Assembly (NCBI RefSeq): GCF_910596095.1
Contig: NC_056547.1
Span: 24,199,647-24,263,646, forward strand
DNA: 64,000 nt
Origin: Thunnus maccoyii
Lineage: Eukaryota > Chordata > Actinopteri > Scombriformes > Scombridae
Direction: 5' to 3'
The position numbers and the translations under genes are program-made. A model generated the notes under the pieces. That model saw nothing but the letters and a program-made list of their open reading frames with translations, was not told where the DNA came from and did no database searches. How positions within the stretch are numbered: the stretch's first letter is position 1; each line of letters begins with the position of its first letter. Shown piece by piece: positions 1-13,015 of this stretch.

Positions 1-1283
1 CAATAGTGGATGTTTGCATGTGTATATGCAGCACATCTAACTGAATGTGTAGTGTGTGTTTTTGTATGTGCATTTGTACATTTGCTTATGTGGATGTGTG
101 TGTTGCAGGTAAGAGGCTGCATAAAAGTAGTGAAAGCCTCCCATAGAATAAAGCACTATTTCAACCACATTTCTATGAGTTGCGAGCAGTGATGGCCACT
201 CTCTCTGTGTCATAATCAGACATTTTGTTTCACGTCATTCATTCAGTCTGTTATTGCATTCATATTAGCCAGTTTCTTGTTGGTAGAGAGGATTATTTTG
301 TTTGTTTTTCCCAAACCAGTCAGAAGTGTATACGTCCTGCTGACGTTTTTCAGTTGACAGAGAAGCTGTGGTAGCAGATGCTAGAAGCAGTTAACTTCAA
401 GTTTTTCACATTGATTTAAAGTGGCTATAATCAATATTTTTTCTGATACACTACGACTTGTAAGTGAAAAAGGTTACTCATAGTGACAAACAAGAATTCT
501 ATCTAGCACTTCCCCTGCTGGTTTTCCCACCCTGCAACTTTACTGTTTCGGTTCACTCTAACTTCGCTCATCACAATGGGGCTCTGATGAACCCACTGCA
601 CGCTACCTCCTCAGCAACAAATGGCAAAATTAGCATTTAGCAGCTAAAGAGACAGATAATTTCCTCAGGAGTTGGTGGAGACAAAAAACAGAGCTAAAAG
701 AAGAGAATATTAGACTAACGTTTGCCAGGTGGCCAGAAACATGACTCCAAATGAATGCTAATGTCACAACATATCTACTAGATGTGCAAATAAGCAACTG
801 TTCGCTAACAAGTTCACCAAATCAATTTAAAAGGTGGTAATATGTCAGTTTTGTGTTTACAGCTTATTTCTGCTGCCCTTAAGTTGCCAAAAATCTGTTA
901 CTGCAAGTTTAATTGTTGTTATTCCTGTAAGTGGAAGTACAATTACTTGTACCAGCTGTGTCCATCTTATCCAAACTTGTCGCCATTTTTCTGTCACTGT
1001 TTTTAATGAATGTAGCTGGGTAGCTAACTAGCTATATAAGATATAAGATTCTTCAACTAGCGGATGCAGCCATCAATGGGCTACCAGACCTTTTTGAATC
1101 CCTCAACAGAGGTCTGGAACCAGGCTACAACAAGGTAAAACTATCCTATTTTTCACAAAAAAGGAAAAGATTAGAAATGAAAGTATAGTTTTAGAGCAGA
1201 ATTTTTTTCTTTGTCCCTATCCAGTTTATCATCTTGTGACGCTTTACATTTACCTTGTGACCCATTGGACGGGTCCCGACGCC
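1..1283. repeat. Intergenic; contains teleost interspersed repeat (about 420-930)
   Basis: No gene supported. The stretch from about 420 to 930, running from a 'taaagtggctataatcaat' start through 'caggagttggtggagac' and 'ccaggtggccagaaa', resembles a dispersed repeat I recall from perciform genomes. I could not define its terminal repeats or target duplication, so the class is open. The first 110 bases are TG-rich low-complexity DNA. The short open frames here lack any recognisable domain. Confidence 0.4.
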
Positions 1284-1300
1284 CATGTTGGGAACCACTG
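1220..1300. mobile_element. hAT-like element terminus (fragment)
   Basis: The sequence ends in 'gttgggaaccactg' at 1287-1300. This is the inverted form of the 'cagtggttcccaac' terminus seen at 40347, and it is typical of hAT/Charlie-type termini. The partner terminus was not found nearby, so this is probably a truncated non-autonomous copy. The inner boundary is approximate. Confidence 0.5.
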
Positions 1301-2960
1301 ACTTAGAGAACGGCACCTGGATAGAAAGGGAGACCACCGCAGAGGTCTGGGGAGTGAATAACAGAAGCAAAGGAAACAGGTGGGGAGAGAACTACAGATT
1401 GAGTGAGGGATAAAGGGCAGAGATTAATAAGAATAATCCTAATTACAGTGCAAAAACAGTAGAAAAGAGTTTGTTCAGATTAAGACTAATCAGGTGATCA
1501 GTTGGCGAGCCCAGTATCACAGCTTTTGCTCAGAGGGTTGTTTTTTTTTTTCTCTCAGCGCACGACCTAGAAAATTTAGCTGGGAAGGCAACTTTCAAGA
1601 AATCTCCTAGAAATCTTAGCAGTGTTTATCCAGCTTTTAGCGCTATAAGAGGTGCCAATCCTTCTGTGCACTGATCCCCGGTAGTTGTTCTGACATTCAC
1701 CAGGCTCTCTAAGTGCTGCTAAATGGAAATAAAAAAACAACAGAACTTTATTGTGCACAGTAGCACTTGTTTGTCAGCAAGAAACCCAGGACATGAACAA
1801 GTAAAAGGGATCATGAATAGTAAAATATACCACTGGACTTTTGCACAGTCATCTGCACTCGTCTATAGCGTATATCTGTGCATGCTCTGTTTGTACTTGC
1901 ATGCATGTGAGTGCATATGTGCAAGTTGGTGTCATACAAATTATGTAGAAATTCCTAAAGCTGCTTTACCACATTCCTAAATAGGACTCTTGTGCTGTCC
2001 TTTAAGGTAATTTAATCAACTCAATCAGCTCTACAACTGGCTTTCATTTGACTCCATTCATGAAATAACTCTCGTCTCAAGTGTTTTTATATCATTTCAT
2101 TCAACATTCTTTCAGTTTTTTTCACTCTGTTGGTACTGTGTGTGCCTCCTTTGACAGGTTTTATAAATTCCATCCTCACAATGTCTCAAAACCAAAATGA
2201 CTCTTTGTTTCCCAGTGAGGTTTGCTGATTTCTGCCAGTGGGATGTACACACCGTACATATTCAACATTCCTCAGGAGGGGGAGGAGGGAAAGATAGGAA
2301 ATAAACACAGAATACCAGAACTTGGTTTGTTCTCTGCCTTTTAATTTACCTTTTCTAACAGCCTTGTTTTTTTATCAGCCCATTTGTTGTGGGGCTGCTA
2401 TATGGACAGACCTCACAGTACAGACAGAACATATCAGAAGAAATGCAGTATCTATTATTTTGAAGTCAATAGTTTTTTCTTGATCTGGGAAACAGCAACT
2501 GAAAAAAGAGTGTCAACTAAGGGTCTAACTACTCAGATGTTCTCGAGCTTTTGACCATATCACACGGTCTTCATCAGCAGATGCTAAAATGCTCAGACTA
2601 ATGGAAAGTTTGAATACCTACAGTTCTATGACAACTGAGCAAACCTCATCTGTATGACACAGTCAAAAACTCTAAAACAAACAAGTAAGTGGACCTTGAG
2701 TTAAGAATGTTTAGTAAAACATATCCACTATGTTTGGAGATCAGTGTCACAGCTCCATATCTATTTAGCTGTGCATAAAAATAACCAAGTATTGCACATC
2801 ATGAAGTTTGTTAAATGCATTTTTTTTCTTATATGATCACAACAAAAATAAATCTGGAAACCAAATCTTTTTTTTTAAAATTCATCACTCAGGAACAATT
2901 TGCTCTGATACTCAGGTACATTTGGTAAAGAGTGTACAATTCCACATACTTTTGTGTACT
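1301..2960. other. Intergenic, no gene seen
   Basis: AT-rich unique-looking DNA with a short T run near 1541-1551 and TG-rich patches near 1870-1925. Open frames are short, lack codon structure and match no family I recognise. Confidence 0.5.
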
Positions 2961-3565
2961 TTTGGTCTGGGGCTGTTTTTCATGCTTTGGCTTGCCCCCA
3001 TAGTTAATATTTATGGTACTTGGTGGACCTCCAGTATCGCTATAGAGCAGTTTTTTATGCGTGGCTCCCCCCATTATGCATGCTGGTGATGTGATACACA
3101 GTTCTGACATAGGTTTCACACTATTCCACTGATTGACAAGTAGCCATAAAATTACCAAGAAATGCAGCAAAGTCAGGGAAGAGGAAGACTGCAAGTTAGT
3201 AAATATGGAAATGTATTCAACACATTTGCGAGACATACACACAATACAGTTTGGTGAGAAATACTGAATGTAAGCATAATTTTTGCTTGTTTACAGGGAC
3301 ATCTTAATACTACAACATACAATGATATTTTAGAGAATAATGTGCTTCCAACTTTGTGCCAACAGTTGGGGGAAGACCCTGTCCTGTTTCACCATGCACA
3401 AAGCCAGGTCCATAAAGAAATGGTTTTCCCAGTTTGGTGTGGAAGAACTTGACTGGCATGCACAGAGCCCTGACTTCAACCCCATCCAACACCTTTGGGA
3501 TGGCAAGCCAACATCAGTGCCCGACCTCACTGATGCCCTGTAGGTTTGGCTGACTTGCTGGTAAA
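2935..3565 (+). pseudogene. Tc1/mariner transposase remnant, decayed and interrupted
   Basis: Positions 3340-3543 translate to a Tc1-family C-terminal catalytic piece containing RSIKKWFSQFGVEELDW followed by QSPDFNPIQHLWD. In the DD34E triad the final acidic residue sits in 'NPIEHLW'; here it is Q, so the catalytic Glu is lost. An upstream piece, 'ggggctgtttttcatg' at 2969-2984, also matches the transposase coding region. About 300 unrelated bases separate it from the resumed match at about 3297 ('gggacatcttaata'), suggesting a later insertion. The region after 3531 is degraded. Dead fossil; family assignment is good, boundaries approximate. Confidence 0.8.
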
Positions 3566-3716
3566 TGATAATAGATGCAGAGACTTTGCTGCTGCTCAGG
3601 ATTTGGTGAAAAAGGCCATGCAGGTGACCTACAGTATAAAAAAGGATTACAAGCTTCAAACTGACAACTGAAAACTAAAATGACAAATTCAGCAAGAAAG
3701 CTTGTCACTCTCTCTT

Positions 3717-3770
3717 TGTGTGTGTGTGTGCGTGTGTGTTGTGTGCGTGTGTGTGTGTGTGCGTGCATGT
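3717..3770. repeat. (TG)n/(GTGC) microsatellite
   Basis: Imperfect TG repeat interrupted by CG steps. The long CA-coded open frames on the minus strand here are products of the repeat. Confidence 0.9.
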
Positions 3771-5850
3771 AATTATCTACCTTGTCTAAACTTCCTCAGC
3801 TTTGACTGACACTTGCAGGGTCTATTCCCTCCAGCTTTGAAAAACACATTCCATTTTAATGTAGCAGCCGCTCACAAGGTCATTTGTCACTTGATAATGA
3901 CAAAGCAAACCCAAAGGCATTTCACTGTCAGGTGTGTGTGTATGTGCGTGTGTATAAGGAAGCCTAGAAGGTGAGAGGGGTGGCAGCATCTTTGTGAGCT
4001 CATAGATTTGAAGTTGGAAGACGTGATCAGATATGCCTGTCACTGAAGCAAGGAAGGAGTGTGTGGTGTGTCTTCAGTGGTTTTGGGGAGGAAAAAGTCC
4101 TGGTGTATGTTACCAAAAAGAAAACACGCGTGCACACAATCACACACATGTAAAATACACAAGATCCTGTCCAAAAAGCTCTCTTTCTCTATCTTTTTGC
4201 CTCCCCACACACACATCCAATGACTGCCTCTCGAACAGATGTACCATATGCGTAAAGGGCATCCAACTTCCACTCATGAGGGCTGCATTTACAAACTCCT
4301 AATAAGTATGTGAAGTGAAAATCACATGTTGCAAGCATGTGCTGAATGTGACACCAGCCACGCTTACTGCTCATGAAATCGAGCGTACAAACTGCAACTG
4401 ATAAAAATCTGTAATTTTATTGCCTGTTTTATGGGTTATAGCATGTCATTCCACCGTTCCTTGATAACTTACGTAACTATGCTGAGGAGAGAGAGATGTT
4501 TATATTTAGAGCATGAGGCCTCCAACCTTTACACTCTATCCTTTAATTCCTTGGGCACCCGATGTTGCAAAACAGTGTGTGTGAATTTGTGTGGGTGGGT
4601 GTTTGTGTATGATCATGAGTGAGTCTCTGCCAGTGAAAACGGGCATGTATGAATTCATGGTGTATTGGTGCAAACATTATTTGGTGCATGTGTGGGTCTG
4701 AGTGTGTTAATCCTTGCCAAACCTATTTGTTGGCCTTGCTGGTAAGAGGGGCATGTGGACGGGGTGGCACACAAAGTGCCCTGGTTGGCAGGACTGGCAT
4801 AAAGACAGATTACAGTAAAGCAGAACAGTCTGCCTGAGCCGCTCTGAATATGGTTGCTGTCTATGGAGAATGACTGGCCTGTGCTGGTTTAGTTTGGTTT
4901 GTTCTCTTGTGGGCTGGGCTACTTTGGCCTACTGGCTGGTCACATTTGGTTTTATTTGTTCAGGCTTGGGCCTTGGTTAACATTAATCTACTTACTTTTT
5001 GAAGTGTGTCTGATAGCAGCATTTGTGAATGAATGATAGAACATGTAAGGGCTCCGGTTAGATTGACTCATACAACAAATCATAATCATGATTGTCAGAT
5101 AGCCAACTAATCTGCAACTTTTCTGAATAACTAAACCAGACGATGTCATTAAAAGATAACGGCAAGGTTGTAGATTGTAAGAGGGAGAAAAATACTGCAC
5201 ATGGCTAAGAGTTCTTGTCATTTTCGTTTTGTTATACTTATACTACTTATACCTATACTACCCTAACATTTTTGCATCTGCAAATGCCTGACTGGTTGCT
5301 GCGGAGAGTGAAATCTTAATTTTTTGAAAGTTATCAAAATACTTGGACACATATCCCCTGATATAGATATTAGAAAGCTACTATTGGATGTTGCAAACAA
5401 CACTTAGTTTGAAGCATAAAAAAGCACTTCTGGAGATTATAAATTGGCTTCCTCTTGTGTTATAGGAATACTTGCACTTATTTATGTATTTATTGTCTAA
5501 TGTAATGCATCTGTAGTCTTTATTTCTTCATAAGGACTTAATTTTTCCACAATAATATTTAATGTTGATGCATGTGGTGAAATTAAGTTGTTTGTCTGAG
5601 TGTTAACGCTGTGGATTTTATTATGTTGAATTAAAAAAATCATTAATCAATGCAACTGGTATGGTGGGCAATGGCAGTCATCTTTCGGAGCCATGTGTGA
5701 AAGTGAGGGTCCTTCTGTATCTGGGATTGTGACAGACTGAAAATAATTGACATTTCACTCTGATCTTATGATACATGAATGTGCAGACATATGCACACTG
5801 AATAAAAAAGAGGAAGAAAAGTCTAAATCTATACCAAACCCCCAGAGAGT
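3771..5850. other. Intergenic, low-complexity patches
   Basis: No gene supported. There are TG-rich stretches near 3932-3955, 4578-4612 and 4685-4705. The rest is AT-rich and unremarkable. Confidence 0.5.
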
Positions 5851-5857
5851 TTCATCC

Positions 5858-6020
5858 CCTAGATACGTGAGCGCCATTTGAAGTGCTGCATCCACACAGG
5901 CTCACATCCGCCTGGATACGTGAGCGCCATGTCGAATTCATGACGGTTGTCATGGTGCCCACATAGCAACCGGCTATACATGTACCGGCTGCTGCCTCCG
6001 GTCGACTCGATGATGGGGGG
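5858..6020. other. CpG-rich, coding-like patch with 16-bp direct repeat
   Basis: An island of CpG-rich DNA in AT-rich flanks. The 16-mer GATACGTGAGCGCCAT occurs at 5862-5877 and again at 5915-5930. On the minus strand an open frame (6158 to 5859) has an unbiased, protein-like composition over its last ~50 residues, including SRYMYSRLLCGHHDNRHEF. The two repeat copies are 53 bases apart and so lie in different frames, which argues against an in-frame coding duplication. It could be a lone exon, a regulatory element or part of an unrecognised repeat. I do not recognise the protein. Confidence 0.35.
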
Positions 6021-6150
6021 GAAGGGTAGATGGGGGGGGAGTAGGGGAAGGGATAATAGGGGGGCTGAAGGGCAGTAGAGGGGTGGGAGGTCGAGGGAAA
6101 CAGACAGAGGAGAGGGCTGGGAAATTGGGGGAGGGGGGTGAGTTGTAGGG
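6005..6150. repeat. G-rich/purine low-complexity tract
   Basis: Runs of GGGG separated by short A/T spacers (for example near 6014-6021, 6031-6039, 6129-6138). They could form G-quadruplexes on the plus strand. The proline-rich minus-strand open frames are a by-product of this composition. Confidence 0.7.
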
Positions 6151-6199
6151 GCGTGCATGTCAATTTGTGTTTTTTTTTTTCATGTGTAAGTGTGTGCAT

Positions 6200-8270
6200 G
6201 TGCGCATGTGAGTTGTTGGAGGGAAGAGAAATCTAAATGGCTGGGACGAAGAAAAAAGACAGAGACAGATGAAGAAAAGGGGATCAGCTGTTATGCAAAC
6301 CTCAGCGGACGGAGAGATGAGGCAAAGATAGAGGAGAAGAGAGTGAACTCACGGTTGACAGCTCTTTGAAAAGCCATGTGGGTTATAGAGAGACAAGAGA
6401 GAGCAAGAGGCAATAAAAGAAAAGCACTCTACTTATGGTGTCCCTGTGTCTGAGCCACTGAGTAAATGCGATTGTGTTCAGATAGAAAAAGCACTGACTG
6501 AATGCATTGTACATTCTTCTTTGCAAAAATAATCATCTTAGAAGACATTTAATCCAGTATTGACCCTTGGAACTGCATTTTTTCTTGAAGGAAAAGTGGG
6601 CAAAAAGGATTGAATCTGACTTGTTCCAACATATTGGCAGGAAATTCAGGCAGGAAAGGAGTTCAACTGCTGTCATTAAATTTAGGTTTGAAAACTTAAT
6701 ATCAGGCTACGGTGGATATATTTGAGCTGAGTGCACTGCATGTAATTACGGTGAATAAGAGCGGCATGTTCTGCTAATTCCTCCTCCTCGGTCGGTCGTG
6801 TGAGCGCGTGCAGAGCAGTTCATGGGTAATTGATGTGCCGAGTCTTATTTTGGGAGCTGAATCAAACGACAGGGCTTTACGCATCACCTGGCAAAAAACG
6901 CAGCACAGGCACACTCGCGCACAAAAGTGCTCATATCAACATGCAGACCTTTCTACTCGTGGCTCCACTTCATACTACAGACATGAATAGACACATACAC
7001 AGAGACCGGGGGGGGGGGGGGGGTACACGTGAAGTCGCTCTCACACAGAGACACAGGCACACATACATGAATATTTCAGTTTGCTTGAAAACGTGCAAAC
7101 CAACCGTTGCCCATCCCCCCATCCCCGATCAACCCTCAGCCAAAGCCGTGGTAGCAGCACAGGCATAGGCCATAAATGATGGAGAAAGAGCAGGAACGAG
7201 GGAGGAAAAGGAGAAAGAGAGTGGAGATAGAGGGTCTGACAGACTGGAAATTCATCTGGCAGAATGAAGGGAGAGGGTGGAAAATATAGTCATCATGGTA
7301 GAGTGACAGCCCTGACAGCTGTGTGAGAGTAGTGGGTAAAATGACAGACCCTGATTTACAATCTGCTAGCCTCAATAGTAAAGGAATACAACCATTTTTT
7401 GGGCTGATCGTTTTGTTGGTCAACTGAGCTGTTAAATGATGACAAGTTAAAACAGCTGATGTACTGAAGGTTTATTTTTGGAACAGTTTCAGGTGAGCGA
7501 CCATGTGTTCATCCATTGTACCGTGATTTAGTGTTCCCATATGAACAAACAGCTACCAACATTCACTTCCTGTGGAAACAGGAGCAAACTAGTCCCACAG
7601 ATCATTATTTAGGTCTGTTACCACTGGCGTTTACAGACTTTCTATGACTTGGTCATCTATACACTGTGATGGATGTTTACAACCGACAGTTTAGGTCATA
7701 ATTCTACCTCCTTTCCAAATAAGTTTAACTAACCTGTATGGTCATCTGATTGGTTATTTTTCTTTGCTATGTCAGGCTTCTTTTAAGTCGCAGAGGTCTG
7801 AGATCACAGTAGTTAATTTGGTGAGTTAGTAATATTGCTGACGGAAAGTGCAAGAAGATGTCCAAACCTCTACAAAATACAACCCAAATTGTATTAAACA
7901 GGAATTATAAGGGAAATGGGTGAAAATGGAAAAGGAGCACCTCTACCAGAGTTGGGTTCATTCTCGCCCTTCACTCCAGATTGGCACTTGACCTAATCAG
8001 AGTGGTGTTTGTGCCAACCATGGTGGTACTACAACACTTTCTGTAGCAGCCAAATGGGCCTTATCTAATAGTGGTCTAAATTTGGCTCACGCGGTTGCCA
8101 TATTCATAATGAATGAGCACTGATTTGGTTATTTGTAGGTCATAAGACATCTGGATATCTAGGCTAAAATCAAGCTGTATATGGTTGAAAAGTGAAAGTT
8201 TGGACCTGCTACATATGGAAATATGGGCATTTTATTGCTGTTAAAACTGTCATTTGTAACCTAAATATCT
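6200..8270. other. Intergenic, no gene seen
   Basis: Purine-rich (GA) DNA at about 6230-6420 and 7160-7240, and a 16-base G run at 7008-7023 next to CA-rich DNA. No recognisable coding or RNA gene. Confidence 0.5.
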
Positions 8271-8275
8271 AGGCT

Positions 8276-9192
8276 TTCCCTGTCTTGCTGAGAGTTACAT
8301 GAGAGGATTAATACCACTCGTGTTTGTACACTAAATATGAAGCTACAGCAAGTTAGCTTAGCTTAGCATGAAGACTGGAAGCAGGTGGAAACAGCTAGCC
8401 TAGCTCTTTTCACAGGTGAAAAAATGCCTACCAGGACTTCTAAAGGTCACTAATTAACACAATGTGTCCTATTAGTTTAATCTGTACACAAACTGAAATG
8501 TAAATATGACAAATTGTGACAAATTCTCTTTGGGCATCGCAATTTTCTTGAGGCTCCACTGGTTGAATAGCAACCTCAAGTCACTGCACCTGGCCAAGAA
8601 ACAGTTCGGCCAAATAACCCCCTGTAAAACCCTAGTTTGTTGTTTTTACATTTCAGTTTTTGTACAGATTAAACAAAGAAATAACATGTTAATTAGTGAG
8701 CTTTATGCCGTATCTACACAAGAGGCGTAACATGAGCAACACATTAGCCAAGCAGCAGTGAGTGCTCCGTTTGTGTGTCTACAAAGGCTGCGCTCAGGCA
8801 TAATGCTGTGTGTAGGTCACCTGCACACAAAGCTCAATTGCTGTAGGAAAATAGTGTAAATTAGTAGAGAAAAATTGCCTTAGGTTGCATTTACATGCAT
8901 ATAGCGCAAGTGAAATGTGAGCCGTTACTTAACCTGTGTCTATAGCTGTATTGATCCAAATAAAAAACAACTTAAACACTTTCTGTGTAGCCACAACGTA
9001 AGAGGTTTTTGGTGAGCGGATTTTCAAAACTTTGGACAGAGCCAGGCTAGCTGTTTCACCCTGCTAACAGTCAATATGCTAAGCTAAGCTAGCCGTCTTC
9101 TGGCTCTAGCTCCATATTTAGCATACAGGAATCTAACTCTGAGCAAGAACGCAAATAAACATATTTCTCAAAATGTCAAATTATTCCTTTAA
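8276..9192. mobile_element. Teleost palindromic MITE (both halves)
   Basis: The left part (8276-8480) reads 'ttgctgagagttacatgag ... ttagcttagcttagcat ... cagctagcctagctct'. The right part (about 9030-9192) is its inverted counterpart, with 'gctaagctaagctagc' and the terminal 'tcaaattattcctttaa'. The outer left terminus is degraded. The same family starts cleanly at 14969 with 'ttaaaggaatagtttgaca', so the ends are TTAA plus aggaatag. Non-autonomous; no transposase. The family is abundant in percomorph fishes in my recollection; the class name is left open. Confidence 0.7.
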
Positions 9193-12100
9193 CATACTGT
9201 AGATGTATTGTGACCAGAAAATCACCAAATCAGTGCTTACTAGGCTGGTCTGAATCCGAGTTCCAACACTAGCCCATCTCTGGCCTGAGTGCTGACTTCT
9301 AACTAATGCTGAATCTCAGTCGAAATCAGCCGACATACACATTTCCAAAATTTAGCCAAATCTTGCAGGTCATCTGTAAAAAGCACAACCAAGTATAACA
9401 ACATTCAGCTGCAACTGGCCTGACTCAGATGGCTACTTGGTTATAGTGTCACATTTGGGCACAGACACGTCCCAGCTGATAAAGGTTATTTAAAAAAGAC
9501 CGATTTTGACATTATGGGCAAGAAGGGCATGCGTTGCCCCAGATATAAGCCAACAATAACTCAAGTATGATTTTGATGACCATGCTCTCATCATTTAACT
9601 GTTAAGTGAATCCATGGGCCTATTTCCTAAAACCTTGTTGTGTTCCTTTAAGACACTCGGCATTGGTGAGAAAGATATTTTACTTGAGGAGGAGTGAGTG
9701 TGTAGGCCTTCATGTGTGGGTGTTCATGATGCAAGCTTGTGAAACATGTGGCTGTATGGGATAAATGATAAAAGCGGGCAGGCTCTCAGCTGTGGTGGCA
9801 ATTACATGACATGCCGTAGAGTCAAAGGGATGTACGTGAACTTGTGACACTTACGGGACAACTTGTGATTCGCTCGTTTTTACTCTGCTGAAGTTCAGAT
9901 GCAGCACACAGTCCGTCAGTCCAGAGAAAATGCAGAAATGTGTTCAGTTCATTTGGGAAGCAGGACACAAACACACTTGTCCACTCTCTGGAGGGGGTCA
10001 GAGTGTCTTCCTGTGGGAAGCTCAGCGGGCAGAGGAGAAGGTCAAAGTTCGAGGGGAAGTTGGGTTGCTCAGAGATGAGAGTGACACACAGACAGACATA
10101 AGCATACACAACCTTCACGTATCTCTCCTTCAGCTTCAGTCTTCCATACAGGAGTCGTAGAGACCTCCTCCCACATCTCACCAACACACACTCATGTACA
10201 CATGTGATGGTGAACACACACCTCATTCCCTGTTGCGTCGGTGTTAATCTCTCGCTCCATTTGCACTCGTCAAGAGATAACGACATCATTAGCACACATT
10301 AACATGTCTCTGTTATCATTCCCTCAGTGTCCCTGTGTGTGTGTGTATTGTAAGCGTATGTGTGTATAGAGAAAGAGCTGTGAATGGGGATGAGGCATGA
10401 ATATGGCTTTTCAACAATTTCCGTCTATCACAGTCTGTCACAGAGGTGCATGTGTGTAAGCCAACACATCCATTTACACATCAGCCAAGATATTCCACAG
10501 CAAAGAGTGCTTGCTAATTACACTCATTATCTGGATGTTTGACACAAGCCTTTTGTTGTTGTTGGAGGTGCATTAGTGCTTGTATGCATGCAAACATTTG
10601 ATGCTGGGAGAGATCACACCTACATTTTTTTATCTGAACTATGATGGAAATATTTATTTTGTTGTACTAGTTCTTTTTGAGTGGTTCTTTGTGTGTGTTC
10701 TTTTTGTCTCACAGTGACCGACTGTTCACTAAACCTCTACCCAAACAGGATTGACCAGTTGTAGCCCAGCAAGCCTTGGCACAGCAAGTCTGTCAAGTTG
10801 GGGATTTTTTGCAGTGGTGTGCTATAGTATAAAAAGCAATTGTCAGCACTGGAGGGTGGTGTCTTTTCTTTAAGCCTTTCCAAAACCAAAAACACAGGAG
10901 AAAAAGTGTAAGAAATGAGCTGACCAGTGTGTTTATCTGTGTAAACGTAAGATGTAATCATTAGCATGTCTGGTGAACTATGTAGCATGTTAAGTAGTAA
11001 CTGATCGTTACTTCCAAGGCCAATTAGGAGCAAATCATTGATTAACTACATTAGTTTGTGGGGTTACATGTTACACAAAAAGCCCCATTCATACCAGCAC
11101 ATAGTATTTCCCCTGCTGTGTGGAAGCTGCTCCTGGATACTATCATGCCTGTGAGAGGTTAGGGTAATGTAGTTGTTCTGTCCTGTTCTTTTATCAGTTT
11201 TGGTTTTATACTCCAGTAACCCCAACCATCGTTACACAAGATAGCTTCACTGTTGCCAAACACATCCGTTAGCTCTCATCCTAAAAGACTTTTCTCTTGT
11301 AATGTTAAAAGTGAAAACATACTATTTGAAAAGAGGAACAAGTATGTAGGCTAAATAGCCAAACAGGATTATGTTACAACCAAATAACTTATGATTTTAC
11401 ATTTTTTCTCATCAAAAAATGCTGTTTTTTCTTCTTCTGCATGGATTATCTTGAGGATGGTTTTTGCCTAGGACGCTTTAGCCTCAGTGTTTTAGCCAAA
11501 GGTATAGAGTTTTTAACCAACTCATGGGGCTAATGTTAACCTAATTAGCTAGCTAGCTACAACTGATAAAATCTCAGAGCCACTTTCTCAGAACTCAGTG
11601 ACCCATTGTTTCAGTAATGAGAGTGGTAAATCTGCCATATTGTCATCAAATGCAAATGAAAACTTGATAGGCATTGCAACAGTAAGTAAGGAGGGCAGGG
11701 GTTAGTGAACACTCAAATACAAGCAAACCAGGGCTTGTCAAGTAACTCATTCAGTGCTTAGTAGGACCAGACAAATTCCACTATGTAAAATCTTAATTTC
11801 TTCAGTTAAGCCATTGTGCAAGACATGTATAAATATCCTGTAAAAATATGAAAAGCTTGGGGTTATTATTATAAATGTTATTTTGAGACTGCACAGTTGG
11901 AGGGAAGGTGGGACAAAGATCATTCATGGCTCAAACCAGTCATATTGAAACTGCAAATGACTCAGAATGATGGATTTATTATCTCAAATGCATTTGGGAA
12001 AACATGTGGTTGGAAGAGTGAAGACATTATAAATCCCTTCAGTTACTTTTACTCTGTATCCAACGTGCCTTAGAGATCCCACTCTGTAGCTCTTTGTTAA

Positions 12101-12700
12101 CATTTCCAAAAATGGTTGGACCCTCAATGTTTTGCTCAAGGTCACCTGGGAAGATACACTGTCCCTACTATCATCCAGTAAAAGGGCAATGTTCTCTCTC
12201 TGGACCCTCCTTGTGCCAAAACCAAGGTGATGGGGGTTAAATTCAGAATTATCCTCTTGCCGGGAGCTATTTTCTCTGTCAGTCCACATATTTTACTGAG
12301 AGATCCTGCCATGGCCTGGACATTCCCAGTGTCAGGATCCCTGTCCTCTCCAGGATGTTTAGGAATGACTATAAATCAGATCCATCTGGGGGCTCTGACA
12401 ATGGGAATTGGAGTCTGTCTGTTCTGTAGGGTTCCCACTGGACTGAAGACACCTATGTCAACAGTTGGTGTCCTGTACCTCAAACATACTCACATGTATG
12501 TGTGCACCTGAAAAGAGAAGAGTCAATAAACACAAAGATGGAAGGGTTCAAATGTCATGGCTGTACTTCAAATAGTTTGCAAGTGAAAAACAGATGACCC
12601 TGTCCTTTCATTTACTCATCTTTTCCCACAGCTGAATTTATTTTAAAAAAAAAACATGAATTAATGATTCAGTCAAAATGTGATTTATATATGTTTTCCT
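9193..12700. other. Intergenic, no gene seen
   Basis: The longest open frame (10295 to 9822, minus) has no domain, no splice context and runs across CA/TG-rich DNA, so I do not call it a gene. 'attagctagctagctac' occurs near 11548. The rest is ordinary AT-rich intergenic DNA. Confidence 0.45.
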
Positions 12701-12754
12701 TAATCCAGTCACTTGCTGGAGGTAATAGCTTGTCCTGCTCATGCACCTGTTTTT

Positions 12755-13015
12755 AAGCACATTTTTATTCATCCATACATTATTTACACCCACTCATTTT
12801 TGGCAGTGGAGGGATGGAGCCATGGGCAAGAGGTGGGGCACACCCCAGACACCCTGGACAGGTCTCCAGTCTGTTACAGAGCTGAGACACTAAAACACAG
12901 ACAGACAACCCTTCACAACTATGGGCAATTCAGATTTGCCAGCTAACCTAACCTGGATGATGTCTTCAGATTACGAGAGGAAACACTCGCAGACATGGGG
13001 AGATCATGCAAACAG
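12755..13015. repeat. Retroelement-type interspersed repeat
   Basis: The motif order 'cattcatccatacatt', 'gcaagaggtggggcacacc', 'ggacaggtctccagtctgt', 'gggcaattcagatttgcc', 'gacatggggagatcatgcaaac' matches a very common fish dispersed repeat. It is usually found as truncated copies, consistent with a retroelement. I do not assign the family. Confidence 0.65.

Noticed and set aside
5852-6199. Pro/Ser-rich minus-strand frame upstream of the CpG patch
   Set aside because: The proline-rich part is translated G-run low complexity; only the last ~50 codons in another frame looked worth a finding.
9822-10295. 157-codon open frame on the minus strand
   Set aside because: No recognised domain, odd Cys/Leu-rich composition over CA/TG-rich DNA, no promoter or splice context.
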